From: Ramazzottius varieornatus
Lineage: Eukaryota; Tardigrada; Eutardigrada; Parachela; Ramazzottiidae
Direction of reading: 5' to 3'
DNA: 64,000 bases
Assembly (NCBI GenBank): GCA_001949185.1
Contig: BDGG01000002.1
Span: 3,357,679 to 3,421,678, forward strand
In this document: piece by piece, positions 33,601-45,602 of the stretch
Layout of the letters: each line of letters opens with the position of its first letter
Position numbering within the stretch: position 1 is the first letter of the stretch
Made by a program: the position numbers and the translations under genes
The notes under the pieces: generated by a model
The model's input: only the letters and a program-made list of their open reading frames with translations
Database searches by the model: none
Told to the model about the DNA's origin: nothing

Positions 33601-35939
33601 TGTAGACGCTCGTGAGCCAATCGATTTCAGCAGTAAGCTGTGATACACATACCGTCATGTCATGGTCCAAAAACTGTCCCCATTGCATCAACTAGAAGTA
33701 CTTTTTTGTCAGCACTTTTGCTTGGATCGAAATCAATGTTGGGTGATCGTTGCTTGAAACTTACTATGTGGGTCACGTGATCATGTGGCCGTGACATTTG
33801 CGTGTGCATGGACACCGTCACCTGTCTGGCACTGGGCAGCATGGTCTTCGTTCTCACAGACCTTATTCGGGGAACTGAGACTCCGTCGTTGTAGTCCGGA
33901 GGAAGGAAGCGGACATACGGCTGGAAGGACTGACCCCATGTCGGGTTGTTCAGGTTGTTGCAACGACCCGAAGGGTCCCTGAATGGACGGTCTGTGCAGC
34001 CGGCAGCCGCCTGACGTTTCTTTCGGGTCAGAGGCACCGGTACTCCGTAGTGATTGATCGGGCTGTCTGCCGCGTCGGATGCTGGGGTCTTTGAATTCTG
34101 GCCGACATCACGAACCATCCGGACGAACTGCGGGCTGAAAGAGTAGGAGGGCTCGTTGGTGTTGGGCGATGCCTGGATGTTTATTGTACGTCCAGCTACC
34201 TAAGCCAAATTCAATTAGTCATCTCGATAGATTCGCAGAATGTTATCGGTTCTCATATATGCCCACATAAAAAGACTGCGCCGCACATTCCCCTGTTGAA
34301 TCTGTTTAGCCTGAACCAAGACAAATACTGCTTCGGCAGAATGGTCTCAGAGAAAGGGTTGTCTGGGGACGTAAGTTACCACTTTTCCCACTGTTCGTCT
34401 CCTCTTAGTAATGCGGCATGCTGTAAGTTGCTATGTCGGCGATATCGGTCAAAGGACCTCGCAGCTAAACGTAAGTACCGATTGATACGAAAACAAATTA
34501 TGTAGTTTATAATTTGATTATTACCTCAACGGTAATGTCGAGGTTTGGTGGTGGTGTGCTGATGAAGTTTTCCAGCTGAGTTCCTTCAATGTTCACACCG
34601 GTCAAACCCACGACTTCATCCTTGTTCAGGTTGAACTCTTCTTTTAGCGTGGACGTAACTTTCTCAAACACCTGTGCCTTTTCTCCAAGGTCCACGGACA
34701 CCGGTGTGGGTCTGGAAAATGCAAAGAGGGCTTTCTGGACACTGGCGCTGTTGGGTCCATTCGCCGGTCCGCCTTCCGCGGTCGCTATGGTTAGATTCGT
34801 AGATTGGAGTGCTGTCAAAGAAACTACGTTACGTCACTGTCACACCAAGATTATGACACGACTGTTGACTCCTCACACTACGGAAACGTGACAGATGTTG
34901 TTGAGCTATGATCGATAGTGTTTAATAACCGCGAAAAAAACAAATATGACCTACACAGGTCTCGCGGAGATCTAGTACCGGTATGAGTAATCGGCCTGCA
35001 TCTTGTGCAAATTTGTACATGTTTACATAGAGCTAATCCATTTGCGGCGAGACGAACCTTGGAAGAGGTGTTTGACACTGGAGATGTCGAACGGACAGCT
35101 GGACGACTGCGGTAGACATAATTTTCTGACGAAACTTTTTTTGGAAACCACGACCGAAATACTATGGTGAATCGTTGAACCCTTCTCATAGCCTCTATGC
35201 GGGAGGTTGAAAAATCACAAGGAAAATCATAACTTACACTCCTAACAAAAAGCTGGTCAAACTAACCCGCTTTTCTCCTTTTATTACCTTGGCCTAAGGT
35301 AAAGACTCGGGCTGATGGGAGCTCAGCTGCTGCTTTTTCCGCCCTTTTGATCTGTTCTGCTGTTCGATCATTCTCTTCCTGTAGCTGCCTCTGGATATCC
35401 GGTAACAACTTTGTGGTGAAATCGTCGATAACTTTGGCGTCGATCTGGGAGGGAGGAGTTGCTCGCTTGTTCCGCTTTGTCGAGAAATCAGGAATACCAT
35501 GCGATACCTACAGGAAAAAAAGATGCATCGGCAAAGAAAAACTAATAGGGCAAACACCGAAGGAACCAAAACGGTGAATGGTCTGAAGGAATTGTACATT
35601 GAAGTTAATTCCGTTGGCTTCGGTTTCTGTGGTCAGAAGGTCGGCTGAAAAATCGTTGGAGGATAATGACTCCACCCCACACATGTACCGGATCGTATCC
35701 CATGATACACTATAGTTCTTTGTAGGTTTTTCAATAGAGATGTTCACATCACCGTCAAGGAGTTTAGGCCGGAGTAATTCAGCATCCGCCTTGCTATGCA
35801 TATCCATGGGGCATAATATCACAGAAGTGGCGCACCATCCCAGCAGAGTTATCACAATGGTTAACCACCGGTGGTCGCCACAGCAAGCTGGTCGACATGA
35901 TAATGTAGATGACAACAGGGTCATCGAAAGGGGCGGCAT
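30684..35939 (-). CDS. animal heme peroxidase, secreted or membrane-anchored (about 15 exons)
   Basis: Peroxinectin/chorion-peroxidase-type oxidase using H2O2. Minus-strand exons assigned with phase agreement: 34811-34525, 34199-33765, 33691-33653, 33572-33329, 33221-33162, 33057-32947, 32860-32809, 32747-32481, 32249-32032, 31954-31610, 31514-31402, 31193-30684. Further 5': 35507-35288, a short exon near 35120-35050, and a first exon from ATG 35939 with a hydrophobic [19 protein letters not shown]; those joints are uncertain. Motifs: [15 protein letters not shown], distal His in [19 protein letters not shown] (distal Arg), [13 protein letters not shown], proximal His in YRFGHSLVN, and [22 protein letters not shown] before the catalytic domain looks like a furin-type site. 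The Glu that bonds heme in many family members is Val here. The C-terminus adds a long Gln/Asn/Pro-rich tail. About 1,080 aa. Confidence 0.9.
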
Positions 35940-38880
35940 TGAATGAAGGGTGACCGGTCAAGACAATACCAGGCTGGAGGAGCTCACATCCGTAGAGCTC
36001 GTCGAGTACAAGCCGCGTTAGTGCGAAACAGATCGAGGGCTAATTTGCATGTCTAAGTACCTGCACCACTGGTCAAACGTCGTTGGAGATCATTTCGCAC
36101 GGCGGCAGACGACGATCTCGCGGCACAAGTGAAAGTTAGCCGTGAGAGAAAACTGCCCAGCCAGAATTGATGCAAAGACTATGTACACTTGTCGACGCTC
36201 CAAACACAATAAACTACAGTACTGTTGTGGTGCCCAGGTAAGCGTGATGAGCGGACGAGGACGACGGCGAGCCAAAGTGAGAAAGCCAGCGGAAGATTGC
36301 GCAATCACTTGACAAACTCTGTTGGCTTTCTTGAATTTCCTCAAGATCCACACCGAGTATAGCAATTTTCCCCACTCGACCTGCTTCGCTTTGTACATCA
36401 GTCTGTAGCATCAGCGTGCGGTACGGTAAGGTATAAGGTGTGATGTAGCAGAGTTATGACGTACATGCCCAATTGTACGCATGCACAGTGGGGGAAAACA
36501 AGAGCCGATGAAAAGGTGGCTCTTCAAAGACATCCGTATGCGAACAAGCAGTGCACACCACAGAGAATGCTGAGACGGTGTTTGACTTGGCTGACAGTCA
36601 GCGCTGTAATCCTGCTGGCAGATCAATGCTTCCTCAGTGACTAATCAGCCGTTCCACGAGCCCGCTGCTACTCTTGACTACCATGCAAAAACGGAACAGA
36701 ATAAAAACTATTTCACCCGGGAGAAAACAATAACGGTGCCTGGCTGGGCTGATCGCGCCGTTCTGTTCACAACACAGGTATGAAGCCGCCTACAAGTTAG
36801 ACGGATCTGTGCAATTGTCAACCGAGTGCCTGCTCATATCCTTGAACCTCAAACTAGGGACAAACAAAAAATGAGCAAGGTGCTGAATTTTGAATTTGGA
36901 TGCGTGAGATGCTGAAGTGGATTTTTAAGTGCGCTGAATGTGTTGCAGTTGTCCAAGTAAAAGTACGTCCGCGCGTGTAGCACCGGTACATTAGCGTAAA
37001 CTGTACGCGTGCTTTGGATGGCGGTGACTGGTCATACATGTGGCGCCACCCTGCGTACTAATGTGACAGAATCGTAGCGCGCTGAAGCTAGTAGTGGTTC
37101 CGCTGCGGTGTTGCAGAGTCATACTGTTGGCTCAATTAAGCCTTCCAGAAATCGTCGACACTCGACCACGCCTGCGTTCCCTCTCGCAGAACTTTCCAAG
37201 TGCGGATCTCATGTCACCGCTGGCAGTAGCAAACATGAACGAATTCGCACACGACAGTCCATAACCCAGCCATAACGGGCAGAATGGACGTGCAATTTTT
37301 GGAAATGAGCGGGTATTTTTGGAAGATATTGTTATCAAAACATGGGCCGATCTCTTGGTCACCGTGGGAATTTTAAGCTAGCATTACATGATTACGCAGA
37401 GCGTGTAAACTCAATCCGAAGACCAAGTATCGCAAGTCTCTCTCGACGACAGCGCTACTCACTCGATCGCGGCCCACTCTTCCGCAGTATTTGGCTGCGC
37501 CCGTACTGTCCTGGGCGACTGACCACTGGCCATCACATCAGGCCACATCACAAGCACGTGCTAAATTGCACAAGTCCTAAACTTTCTCAATTTATGAGCC
37601 GCTCTTGAGCATCCGATAAACAGATCAGACAGACAAGTTACACACATAAAAGAAAAATTTTCGAAAGAGAAACGGCTGATTAGCTAATTATCCAATGCCT
37701 TTCGAGTACGCCTGATTATCTGTCAGGATCGGTGAAGAACAATGGCACCAGATGGTCGAGCGGACAGTGGGTAGCATTGTCATGGGCGAGACTGCTGAGC
37801 GTAGGACTGTATGTGACCGCCTGTCGTTTACGACTTCTCGATCACCTCCTTCTTTTGCAAATTTCTCATACTCGAGCATCCACCAGACGATATTAACAAA
37901 GCATTTGCACCGTCGGTAATAAGGAAGTAATCTCGGTCGAAAAGCCTAAGTTAGAGTCATCCCCGGAACATGCATCCAATCCAACAAAATCGGCCAGTAA
38001 ATGAAGCAGCTGGCAGGCTCCAAAGTATTTGCCGATTTCTCCTGAGCTCAGTTTGAAACTTTCTGATGTGGATCGGATCCATGTATCTGGGAATTTTCTC
38101 GTCTATCTACACAAGAATTTTGAAGCGTGTCGGATGGATAGTTCAAATGTTGGCCGGAATTGGCGACCTTCATAATTTCATAATTTGACGCAATATGAAC
38201 AACGGCGCGCTTTCAACCTCACGCGGACATTCTCACCAAGTGTTTTGTCTACCCTATTGGCACTCCAAATACCAAATTTTGTCACAAATCGCGCGTAGAA
38301 AATTGTTTTCGTGTCAATGGAGTTGCACGTCCATAATGGCCCTACGTCTCCTCCGTCGGAAGACGCAAGTGCATGCAAAGCCACCAGAGCACCCATGAAA
38401 GCACACAGGCTACTACTACAACCATCAGAATAAAGAAAGCTTGCCGGTCTTTCTTCTTTGATCGTGATTCGTATCGCGGATTTTAGTCGTTCTGAGCGTT
38501 GATCTGTCTGTCTTTTCAAGCAGCCCATCTGAAAAAGTGCGATCAAGTAACGAATCACGGTCAAGATAACCCGAGTGAAAATGTCCTCAAACGCAAGTGG
38601 AATACTACTAGCCCATGAAGAAGCGCCATTATTAATCCATTCGCACGTTAAGTTGATAGACTGTTGAGCGAAATGAATTCTGGTATGGGTGTATAGATGT
38701 AACGAGGAAGTACGGATACATATAGTAATTGGTTATCCAACTGCAGCCAATTAGAAGCAGAACCTTCTTGCAGTTGAATGGATTATGATGACGGTATTGC
38801 TGATAGGCCAGGTGACGGCCCGAAGGCGGTCGGCGGACACGGCACGAGACCCCACAGGCTCACGACGTCCCATAGCAGGC
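35940..38880. other. gene-poor region upstream of the peroxidase
   Basis: The peroxidase promoter lies at the left edge. I recognise no gene here: open frames are short, lack ATG-splice logic and show no family motifs. No strong terminal repeats were seen. It runs up to the assembly gap. Confidence 0.4.
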
Positions 38881-38930
38881 NNNNNNNNNNNNNNNNNNNN
38901 NNNNNNNNNNNNNNNNNNNNNNNNNNNNNN
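38881..38930. other. assembly gap (50 N)
   Basis: Fifty consecutive N. The size is probably a placeholder, so the true distance is unknown. The flanks are CCCATAGCAGGC and GCGCCTGCTTTGCC; the GCAGGC/GCGCCTGC similarity hints at a hairpin or repeat that broke the assembly. Confidence 0.99.
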
Positions 38931-39429
38931 GCGCCTGCTTTGCCGAATAGAATTTGCCGAATAAAAGGGTATTCGAACTTTGGACCTGACGTCACAACTT
39001 GAATCGTTGGCTCTGGTCGTTACAAACGGCTCGATCCAGTACCTACATGAAACGCGCCGAAAGAGGATTTTACTCAAAAATAGCAAGGACCAAGTCCGAC
39101 ACGACAGACCGACACCATAGCATTAGCTAAGAGCACTTGGTCACGTTTTACCCTACTTGGTCAATAAATACTTGTAACTGAAGGATTTTTCGTCGACCAA
39201 ATACGGATAAAAGTACTCGGATGCTATTAGCCAACTGTCTGATGTTAGTCTGTCTGCGCCGGACTCCCTGCCTGCCAATATTGAATCAAAACTTCTTAGG
39301 CACGTTTTATGCAGGTACCGGGTCGAGCCCATTGTATCGAGCGGAGCCGACGACTTGAGTCGTGACGTCAGGTCCAAAGTTGAACACGTTTTTATTCAAT
39401 TTGTATTAAATGTTTTATTCAATTTTTAC

Positions 39430-39790
39430 GACAAACATTTGCCTACGGGACGCGCCTGGTCCATATTATGGTCGAAGAACATCCGGACACTGCAGTGAAG
39501 GTCGCTGAGTGCCAATGTCCGTCGTATGTAATTACCGTGTTGTGGGACAAGTTGATGAGGACGGTCAGGAAGTCGTTGATAGCAATGCTTAGAAGGTGGC
39601 TGTTGAACGGCGTTCGCACTTCGCAAGCGGCAAGCGACGAGGTTAGAAGCAGAGGACGATGACCAGTGCACTGAATTCGAAAAGAATCGTGACGATGGTG
39701 CTGTAAGAAGGGCGAGGAAGTAACAGTGAAGCGCGATTTAGAGTGCCCGGCAAGCGCGAGCTGGGCACTGTAAATCTTGTCTCCCAAAGT
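39430..39790 (-). pseudogene. GPCR pseudogene fragment, TM1-TM3 region
   Basis: On the minus strand one frame gives a TM1-like TILFEFSALVIVLCF that ends in a stop. A second frame gives EVRTPFNSHLLSIAINDFL and INLSHNTVITYDGHWH, like TM2 and the first extracellular loop of the 6343-7383 receptor (RTGFN.. and DFYFDGW). A third gives DLHCSVRMFF, like the start of TM3 with its cysteine. Needing three frames within 250 bp points to a dead gene. Confidence 0.5.
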
Positions 39791-39819
39791 AAGTGGCCAC
39801 GGAAGCCTCTCCAAAATCT

Positions 39820-41140
39820 AGTCTCCTAGCTAGGGCTGTGACCTTTTTCGTCTCCCAAATATCTCGTCCCCCAAAACGCCTTTTTCACCTTGTCGCTCAA
39901 AAAAGATCGTCTCCCATTGGGAGACGAGAGTACTGTCCGGCGCGCGGACCGAGGAAAAACATTGCCCATAATGGCGCACGATCTTGTTCAGATCTGGTCA
40001 CTGCTGATAAAATGAGACCTTATTAAAAGGATCCGAGTAGAATTTTTTGGAAAAAAGTTTTCACGTATAGTAATTCCCAATTTTTCAGGAATCAGGAGAC
40101 GACTTTTTTCGTCTCTGCACCTAAGTGGTCAACTAAGGGTGCGAGTACTTTTTTGTAGAGAATTCAATGAGCAATAGAACAGCCGTGACAGATTTTGTTT
40201 CCGACATCTAGTTGAAAAGTTGTAGAGGAGGCGGGTGAGGGTCCGGCACTGTAACGTCCCCTGATTCGCATGCATAACATCATGGCAATGCACGAAGTAC
40301 CCCCAAGCAGTGTGTAAGTGGGTTTCGGCAGTCTGATTTCCGGAACAAAATTTTAAACTCATCGCAATCACAAGAGCGTTCGCCATAAAGGTATTTGAAT
40401 GTTTGCTCATAAGCGCAGCGGATGCACATGGTGGAAAACTAACAGTTGATTTTCATTCGGGTTGATTGTTTGTGAGCTGTTAACGTCATTTTCTTCCACT
40501 TTTAGTAAGCTGTACGTTATGTTTGACCGGTGTCAAACAGAAATCGAAGAGCGATGTACACATCTTAAGCGAGTGGACTGTGATTTCAAACATCATCGCA
40601 GCAACGGAAACGCCCCCCAACAGGGAGGAAGTATTTCTAATCTCCACTGAACAAGCGTGCCGGTTAACGCAAAATATATGTGCTATAAAAGGCGAAGCGG
40701 CTGAGCCGAGAACCCCCACATATAATAAAAGGTAGGGGCGGGTGGGAGCAAGAAGAGGAAGCGAATGAGGAAACAACTTTCTGCATCGCTTCGTAAAGGC
40801 AAAAAGGTGTGGCTATACATCAAAGAACGGGGACTTGCACCAGAATGAACAGCAGAGGGAAGGCTGTTCGCTATATCATTACAGACAGATTTCGTAGTTC
40901 ACAAGATCTTCCTCAATACTGGCATCCTCGTCGAAGGCATTCGCAGTCCAGATATTTGAGGCGCGCCTTACTTGTTGAGATTTCTCAAACCTTTTCCACT
41001 ACCGACACGTGTCTGAGTACGTTCTCTCAAGATCTCCGGAGTTGTACCTTACTTTTTCTCCAGATACTTGGTACCGTTCTGTCAGCAGCGGGCTTTTCCC
41101 TTTCCATGCATAACAGCCACTTGATGAATTGGGTCAGGTT
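39820..41140. other. gene-poor stretch between two GPCR remnants
   Basis: 39970-39990 (CCATAATGGCGCACGATC) is an isolated arm of the AAGTGGCGCAC MITE family. 40545-40610 (TTAAGCGAGTGGACTGTG) has a diverged partner at 44735-44770 (TTGAGCGAGTGGAGTGTG), indicating a dispersed repeat. No gene was recognised. Confidence 0.35.
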
Positions 41141-41151
41141 AGCGCAATTGG

Positions 41152-41430
41152 ATCAAGACGAAAGAAACAGTGGTATCAAGGGCGTTTCTTGTTTTGACTG
41201 CGTTGGTTATTGCGTTTGTGGTAGCCTGGCTCCCGTGGGTTATCTGTCAAGCACTGAAAAACCGGCATAATCTTCGTCGGTAATAAAGATTACCGGCGAA
41301 GATTATGCCGGTTTCTTTTGGGTGTAACGTATTGGACCAGTTACGGGTTATCGGGCCTGAATCCATTCATGTTCGGGATTGCAAGTGGAGATTTGAGGAA
41401 AGCGGTTCAGCGTCCTACTCGCTGGAAGAG
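41152..41430 (+). pseudogene. GPCR remnant, TM6-TM7
   Basis: 41152-41283 reads KTKETVVSRAFLVLTALV then IAFVVAWLPWVICQAL, a classic TM6 with the WLP of CWxP, followed by a stop created inside a hairpin. In another frame from 41333, WTSYGLSGLNPFMFGIASGD and LRKAVQ are TM7 with an NPxxF version of NPxxY and helix 8. No TM1-TM5 lies upstream on this strand. A split functional gene is not excluded, but the missing N-terminal half makes decay likelier. Confidence 0.55.
41260..41313. repeat. 24-bp hairpin between GPCR TM6 and TM7
   Basis: Arms AACCGGCATAATCTTCGTCG plus GTAA and the downstream inverse (41290-41313) match at 23 of 24 positions with a 5-bp loop. It supplies the codons after TM6 and the in-frame TAA. 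Confidence 0.85.
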
Positions 41431-42769
41431 CAGAACGTTACATGAAGCCGTTTCGATACATCATCTCTTCTCTGGAAGGCCAGGATCGCAAAACTGACTC
41501 TCCGTTGGCTGCTGCCGTGATTGAGCATACTGTGACAGGCCAGTAAATATTGCGTGGCGGGGATAAAAAACTTCACTGCCGTCAATCAAAAACTCCTGGC
41601 CAATCAAGCGCAGCAATGTGCCACAATCAAACAATTAGTGATATGAGGCCCCGAGTGTAATTCACTGATCTGTCACGTGACTGCGCGAAACCCTAGAGGT
41701 AATACAGTAGTTTCGAAAGCTCAGAAACTTTTTGTCTGTCCATCTTTTCAGCCAAAAACTACTGATCCAAACCGCCCAAAACTTTACACACACATGATTT
41801 CTGGGTAGCTGAAGCATTTCTTATCGCCTCAAAATTCGATATGGTTTTTGTCTGATTTTTTCTGGTTTTTTGGCATATGAGAGCTGTTTAAATGCACAAC
41901 TGACCATTTACCAAGGGTCGAAAGGTTTTTCATGCATATGACCTTTCCGAGGTTGTTTGATTGGTTAGATCTCAGAAACAGTCCCTTAGAAGGTCATCAT
42001 GGGAGCTAGACACAAGTTTAGCCCACAGGTCGCAGGTGAAATAGGTTTGCAGTTCGGAAACGTCCGCCGCATAAAACTGACGAATTCCCCCGGCGGACCT
42101 TTAAACAACTCATCCAGAACTGGCAAACATGTGCATCAGACTCATAAGGGAGCATTTGATGACGTCAGGTACCCAGGGAGGGATGATGGGTACCCGAAAC
42201 CTGACAGCAATGTTACAAAAGCCAGTTGATTGCTTGAACTGCCCGACATGGGGGCGATGGTCAGGCTTGTTGATATCAAAACCTGACCTTATCAATGAAT
42301 GTTCCCCAAGTTGAATTTCCAAATAACGTGGACTGCCGATCTCTCGCGAAGAGCCAGCATTTTTCCATAAAACAACCTTCTATCTTTTGTAGCATAGAAT
42401 CTCGTCTTATTCAACCTGTAGAACATAACTGAGCCTTCATGATGTCCTTCAGTACCACAACAAAACAGCCAGCCGATTTTTATTTTGAAACAAAATCCAG
42501 CATTCATGGTACCCATTCACGGCAAGCTGCGAGCGAGCCGGAGGCGAGCGACCAGCTTGTATCAGTCTAGCACAAGATTAAAAATCATCGAAATCAGGAA
42601 GGAGCGGGAGAGTGAACAACCATATACTGATTAAGTGTACACGTTGCTCAATCAGTATTATATATGGAGCATTCCCAATTTTCAAGTGCGGGTTTTTGGA
42701 TTTATCGATATATATGAGACATGAGTAATATATCGATACAGTCACGCTCACGAGTCATCGCCACGAGTC
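41431..42769. other. gene-poor region
   Basis: No gene recognised. 42636-42660 holds a small inverted repeat (ATACTGATTAAG / CAATCAGTAT). 42705-42742 is rich in ATCGATATAT, as in the GTGCTGGCAA element family, but without termini. Confidence 0.35.
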
Positions 42770-43860
42770 ATTGCTTGCGTGTATCTTGTGATTATACCGT
42801 CCGATTTTGATGGTTTGAATGTTATGATTTACAGTACAGCACACCTTGAGTCACACGACAGGCGGACCGCTTACTCAATCAATCGAGTGGTTCGAGCGGC
42901 TGGTTCGAACAATGAAATATGGTAGCTTATTTCTCGTCACGTGACAGACTTGTGAGGAAACCCAAACGGACAAAAGATAGCCCGAACAGTTTTGTATAAG
43001 CAGCGAGAGAAGAGATCTGCCGTATAGATACCTCACGGAATTCCCCATATGGGTTTTACGACTTACTTTTCAGTGTTCTTTATGGATGAGAAATTTAGAG
43101 TTCGAATATTGTTTTCATGCACATCCGATTTCTACAGAACGAATTTCCGGAAATGACACAGTGATTGTTCTTTTCAGAAAGTATAGTTTTCAGGAACAGA
43201 ATCCACAAATGAGCAAGAAGGTAAGAAATCCACTCAGGTTTTACGGGAAAGTGGTCAGTAGAACCCATACTGTATTACCTCCAATAATTTATGTACCTCA
43301 CAGCTATCTCTCTTGTAATGAAGCTTGCGATAAATCAAGCCGAGATCTCTTCTAAGTCAATGGAATACGTCGTTTCAGTTCTTTTTAGAGTGACCACATC
43401 AGAAAACCGCCGGAAGTGCTATGGTCCAGTTTGTGATAGAAGCCTTTGACTGAACAGCTGATTCACTAGTACTAGTACCGGACATGAGACGGTACAGCTT
43501 TGCGCGATTGATTCACCTTCTTGATTGACTCCAGAGACGTCATAGCCTCTTCGGCAAGTCAGCTATCGCAAACTCAGCATGTGTGTTTTTGTAGAAAACG
43601 TATCAGTGACGTACATAAACTATCGGAGGTAATACAGTATGGGAAAATCTGGTGTTCTTATAAGTTTGTCACGTGACGAGAATAAACCAAAAATAATCCA
43701 TATTTCCTTGTTCGAACCAGCTACTCGAACCGGTTGATCGATTGAGTAAGCGGTCCGTTTGTCATGTGAACAGATAGTTCAGGGTGCGCTCCAAATCTTA
43801 ACGTGTCAATCATCGAAATCGGACGGTAGGATCACAAGATATAAGCAACTAAAGGAAGAC
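42770..43860. repeat. 1.1-kb long inverted repeat with about 190-bp arms
   Basis: The left arm (42770-42960) shares with the inverted right arm (about 43665-43860) the words ATCTTGTGAT, ACCGTCCGATTT, CGGACCGCTTACTCAATC, GCTGGTTCGAACAA, GAAATATGG and TTCTCGTCACGTGACA, in the same order. The spacer of about 700 bp is non-repetitive, and an open stretch in it (43086-43355) has no known family. The arms are diverged at roughly one base in six to eight. It could be a foldback transposon or an inverted duplication. Confidence 0.8.
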
Positions 43861-44966
43861 CACGACGTAACGTTCACCCGTGACCGTGAACGTATACCGC
43901 GATGTGATATTTTAAGTTATCATAATCCGCTTACCGATATCCCGTCTATAATGATGTTCCGATACAGTCCACTCACTCTAAATGTGTACAAACTTTTCCG
44001 ATTTCAAAACACGGAAAATCACTCGAAGTCGGCAATACTACTCGCCAAGCCCACTACAGCCGAGCACCTGCAACTTGATTACTTGATTACATCAGTTACA
44101 GCTCAGTATAATCATAATGTATACTTTACGTTGTTTTGGCCAGCAGATTGGCGTGCTCTGCGGTGAATGTTCAGCAGACCTTAACACTTACAGCACGAAG
44201 GTTTTCATGTTCGCAAAATACCACCGTTCTTTGTGAGTACAAGACTTGGCTAAGGTGATGCAAAGGAGGCGGGGCCAGCCAATAGATAATTTAAGAAACT
44301 TAGAAATTTCGAAGATTGGCAGGCCGTGGAGTTCAACCTGGGGAAAGTAGTCCTTGCCATTTTGATTTTCTCTAAAGCATTCCGATGACAAGAAAATTTG
44401 TCCCAGGCTTGGTTTCGGTAAAGGGAATTGTTCTCACTGTTTCAGATTTCTTCAGAACGAGTGTTGCGTATGTGCCTCCAGTAAGAAGACGAAATCTGAA
44501 ACACCACCGAAACCACCCGAAATTGTAACACTTTTTGCTAGCGTTCTGCGTTTTCGCTGACCCCTGGTCATTAATCTCAACTTAATGACAAGATCGAGTT
44601 GCAGCCAAACAAAAAACCCCCAACCCGAAAGACCAAAAGCTAAAATCGGAAGGCGAGTAAAACTGACACATTGTACTCACAATGAGTACGGTCGTGTTAC
44701 AAGTGTTAAAGTGAAACGGAAAACTGTTGTCCACATTTTGAGCGAGTGGAGTGTGTTACAGTATTGTCATACCAAATCACAGCGACGCGAAATATTTCAG
44801 TAAAGCACGTTGTATTATATTTTTCCCAGCACTAAGTGGGCAAAGTAACTAGCTGGGAGATTGCGAGCGACAGCTGGGTCTGATAGCTGACGTCATGCTT
44901 TTGTGATTCGTAGTTGCGGAGTCGAGTATGACGAATGAAAACGGTAGCATTTACGTCACAGCAGCC
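43861..44966. other. gene-poor region
   Basis: No gene recognised. An interrupted inverted repeat lies at 44411-44514: GGTTTCGGT and GTTTCAGATTTC on the left, GAAATCTGAAAC and ACCGAAACC on the right. Confidence 0.4.
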
Positions 44967-44974
44967 AGACTGAG

Positions 44975-45594
44975 TAGCGCTGGCAAAAATACGATAAAAT
45001 TCGATATGATGTTTTTCGATACAATATCGGCGGATGTTTTATTGCGGTCTTCGATATTCATTCGATATCGCTTTTTCGATACGATATTTTTTCGATAACG
45101 TATTTTCTATATATCGTATCATATTGCAGCGACATATCGATATTTCTGGAATTTTAGTTTTTCGGAATTTCCCTGGTTCAAGCCGAAAAGCTCAAGAAGA
45201 CGGTTTCCACATAAAGTATTAGTAAGATCGAAAGCGTCGGATGCAGCAAAGACATGACTATACCAAGACTTCAAACATGTAAACCTGGACAGCATTAGTA
45301 CCAGAACCGAATGGGCGGAGTGTGCTCGGTACACCATGGCCAAAATCAAGTCTTTGAAATTAACCATCGTCTTTCGTAAACGAGATATCACTGGCGAGTT
45401 TGCCATTCAGCAAAGTACCGATATATCGATAATATATCGATATGGCGCGATACGATATCGCCGAATATTTTATTGCGTTATTCGATATGAGCTTCATATC
45501 GATATTTTCGATACGATATCTGTCGCATATTTTATCGCAAAGATTCGATATATTTCGATGCGATATCGATCTACCCTATCGTTGCCAGCACTAA
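44975..45594. mobile_element. GTGCTGGCAA hAT-like MITE with exact 8-bp TSD, 620 bp
   Basis: It starts TAGCGCTGGCAAAAATACGA and ends ATCGTTGCCAGCACTA. It is flanked by identical AGACTGAG at 44967-44974 and 45595-45602. Both ends are packed with CGATATCG/TCGATAC words for about 150 bp. The central part (CGAAAGCGTCGGATGCAGCA, CAAGACTTCAAACATG) is the inverse of the central part of 16089-17307, so the two are copies of one family in opposite orientation. No coding capacity. Confidence 0.88.
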
Positions 45595-45602
45595 GACTGA
45601 GC

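Noticed and set aside
36090-36411. Two overlapping minus-strand open frames upstream of the peroxidase
   Set aside because: Basic, low-information composition, overlapping frames and no homologous motif.
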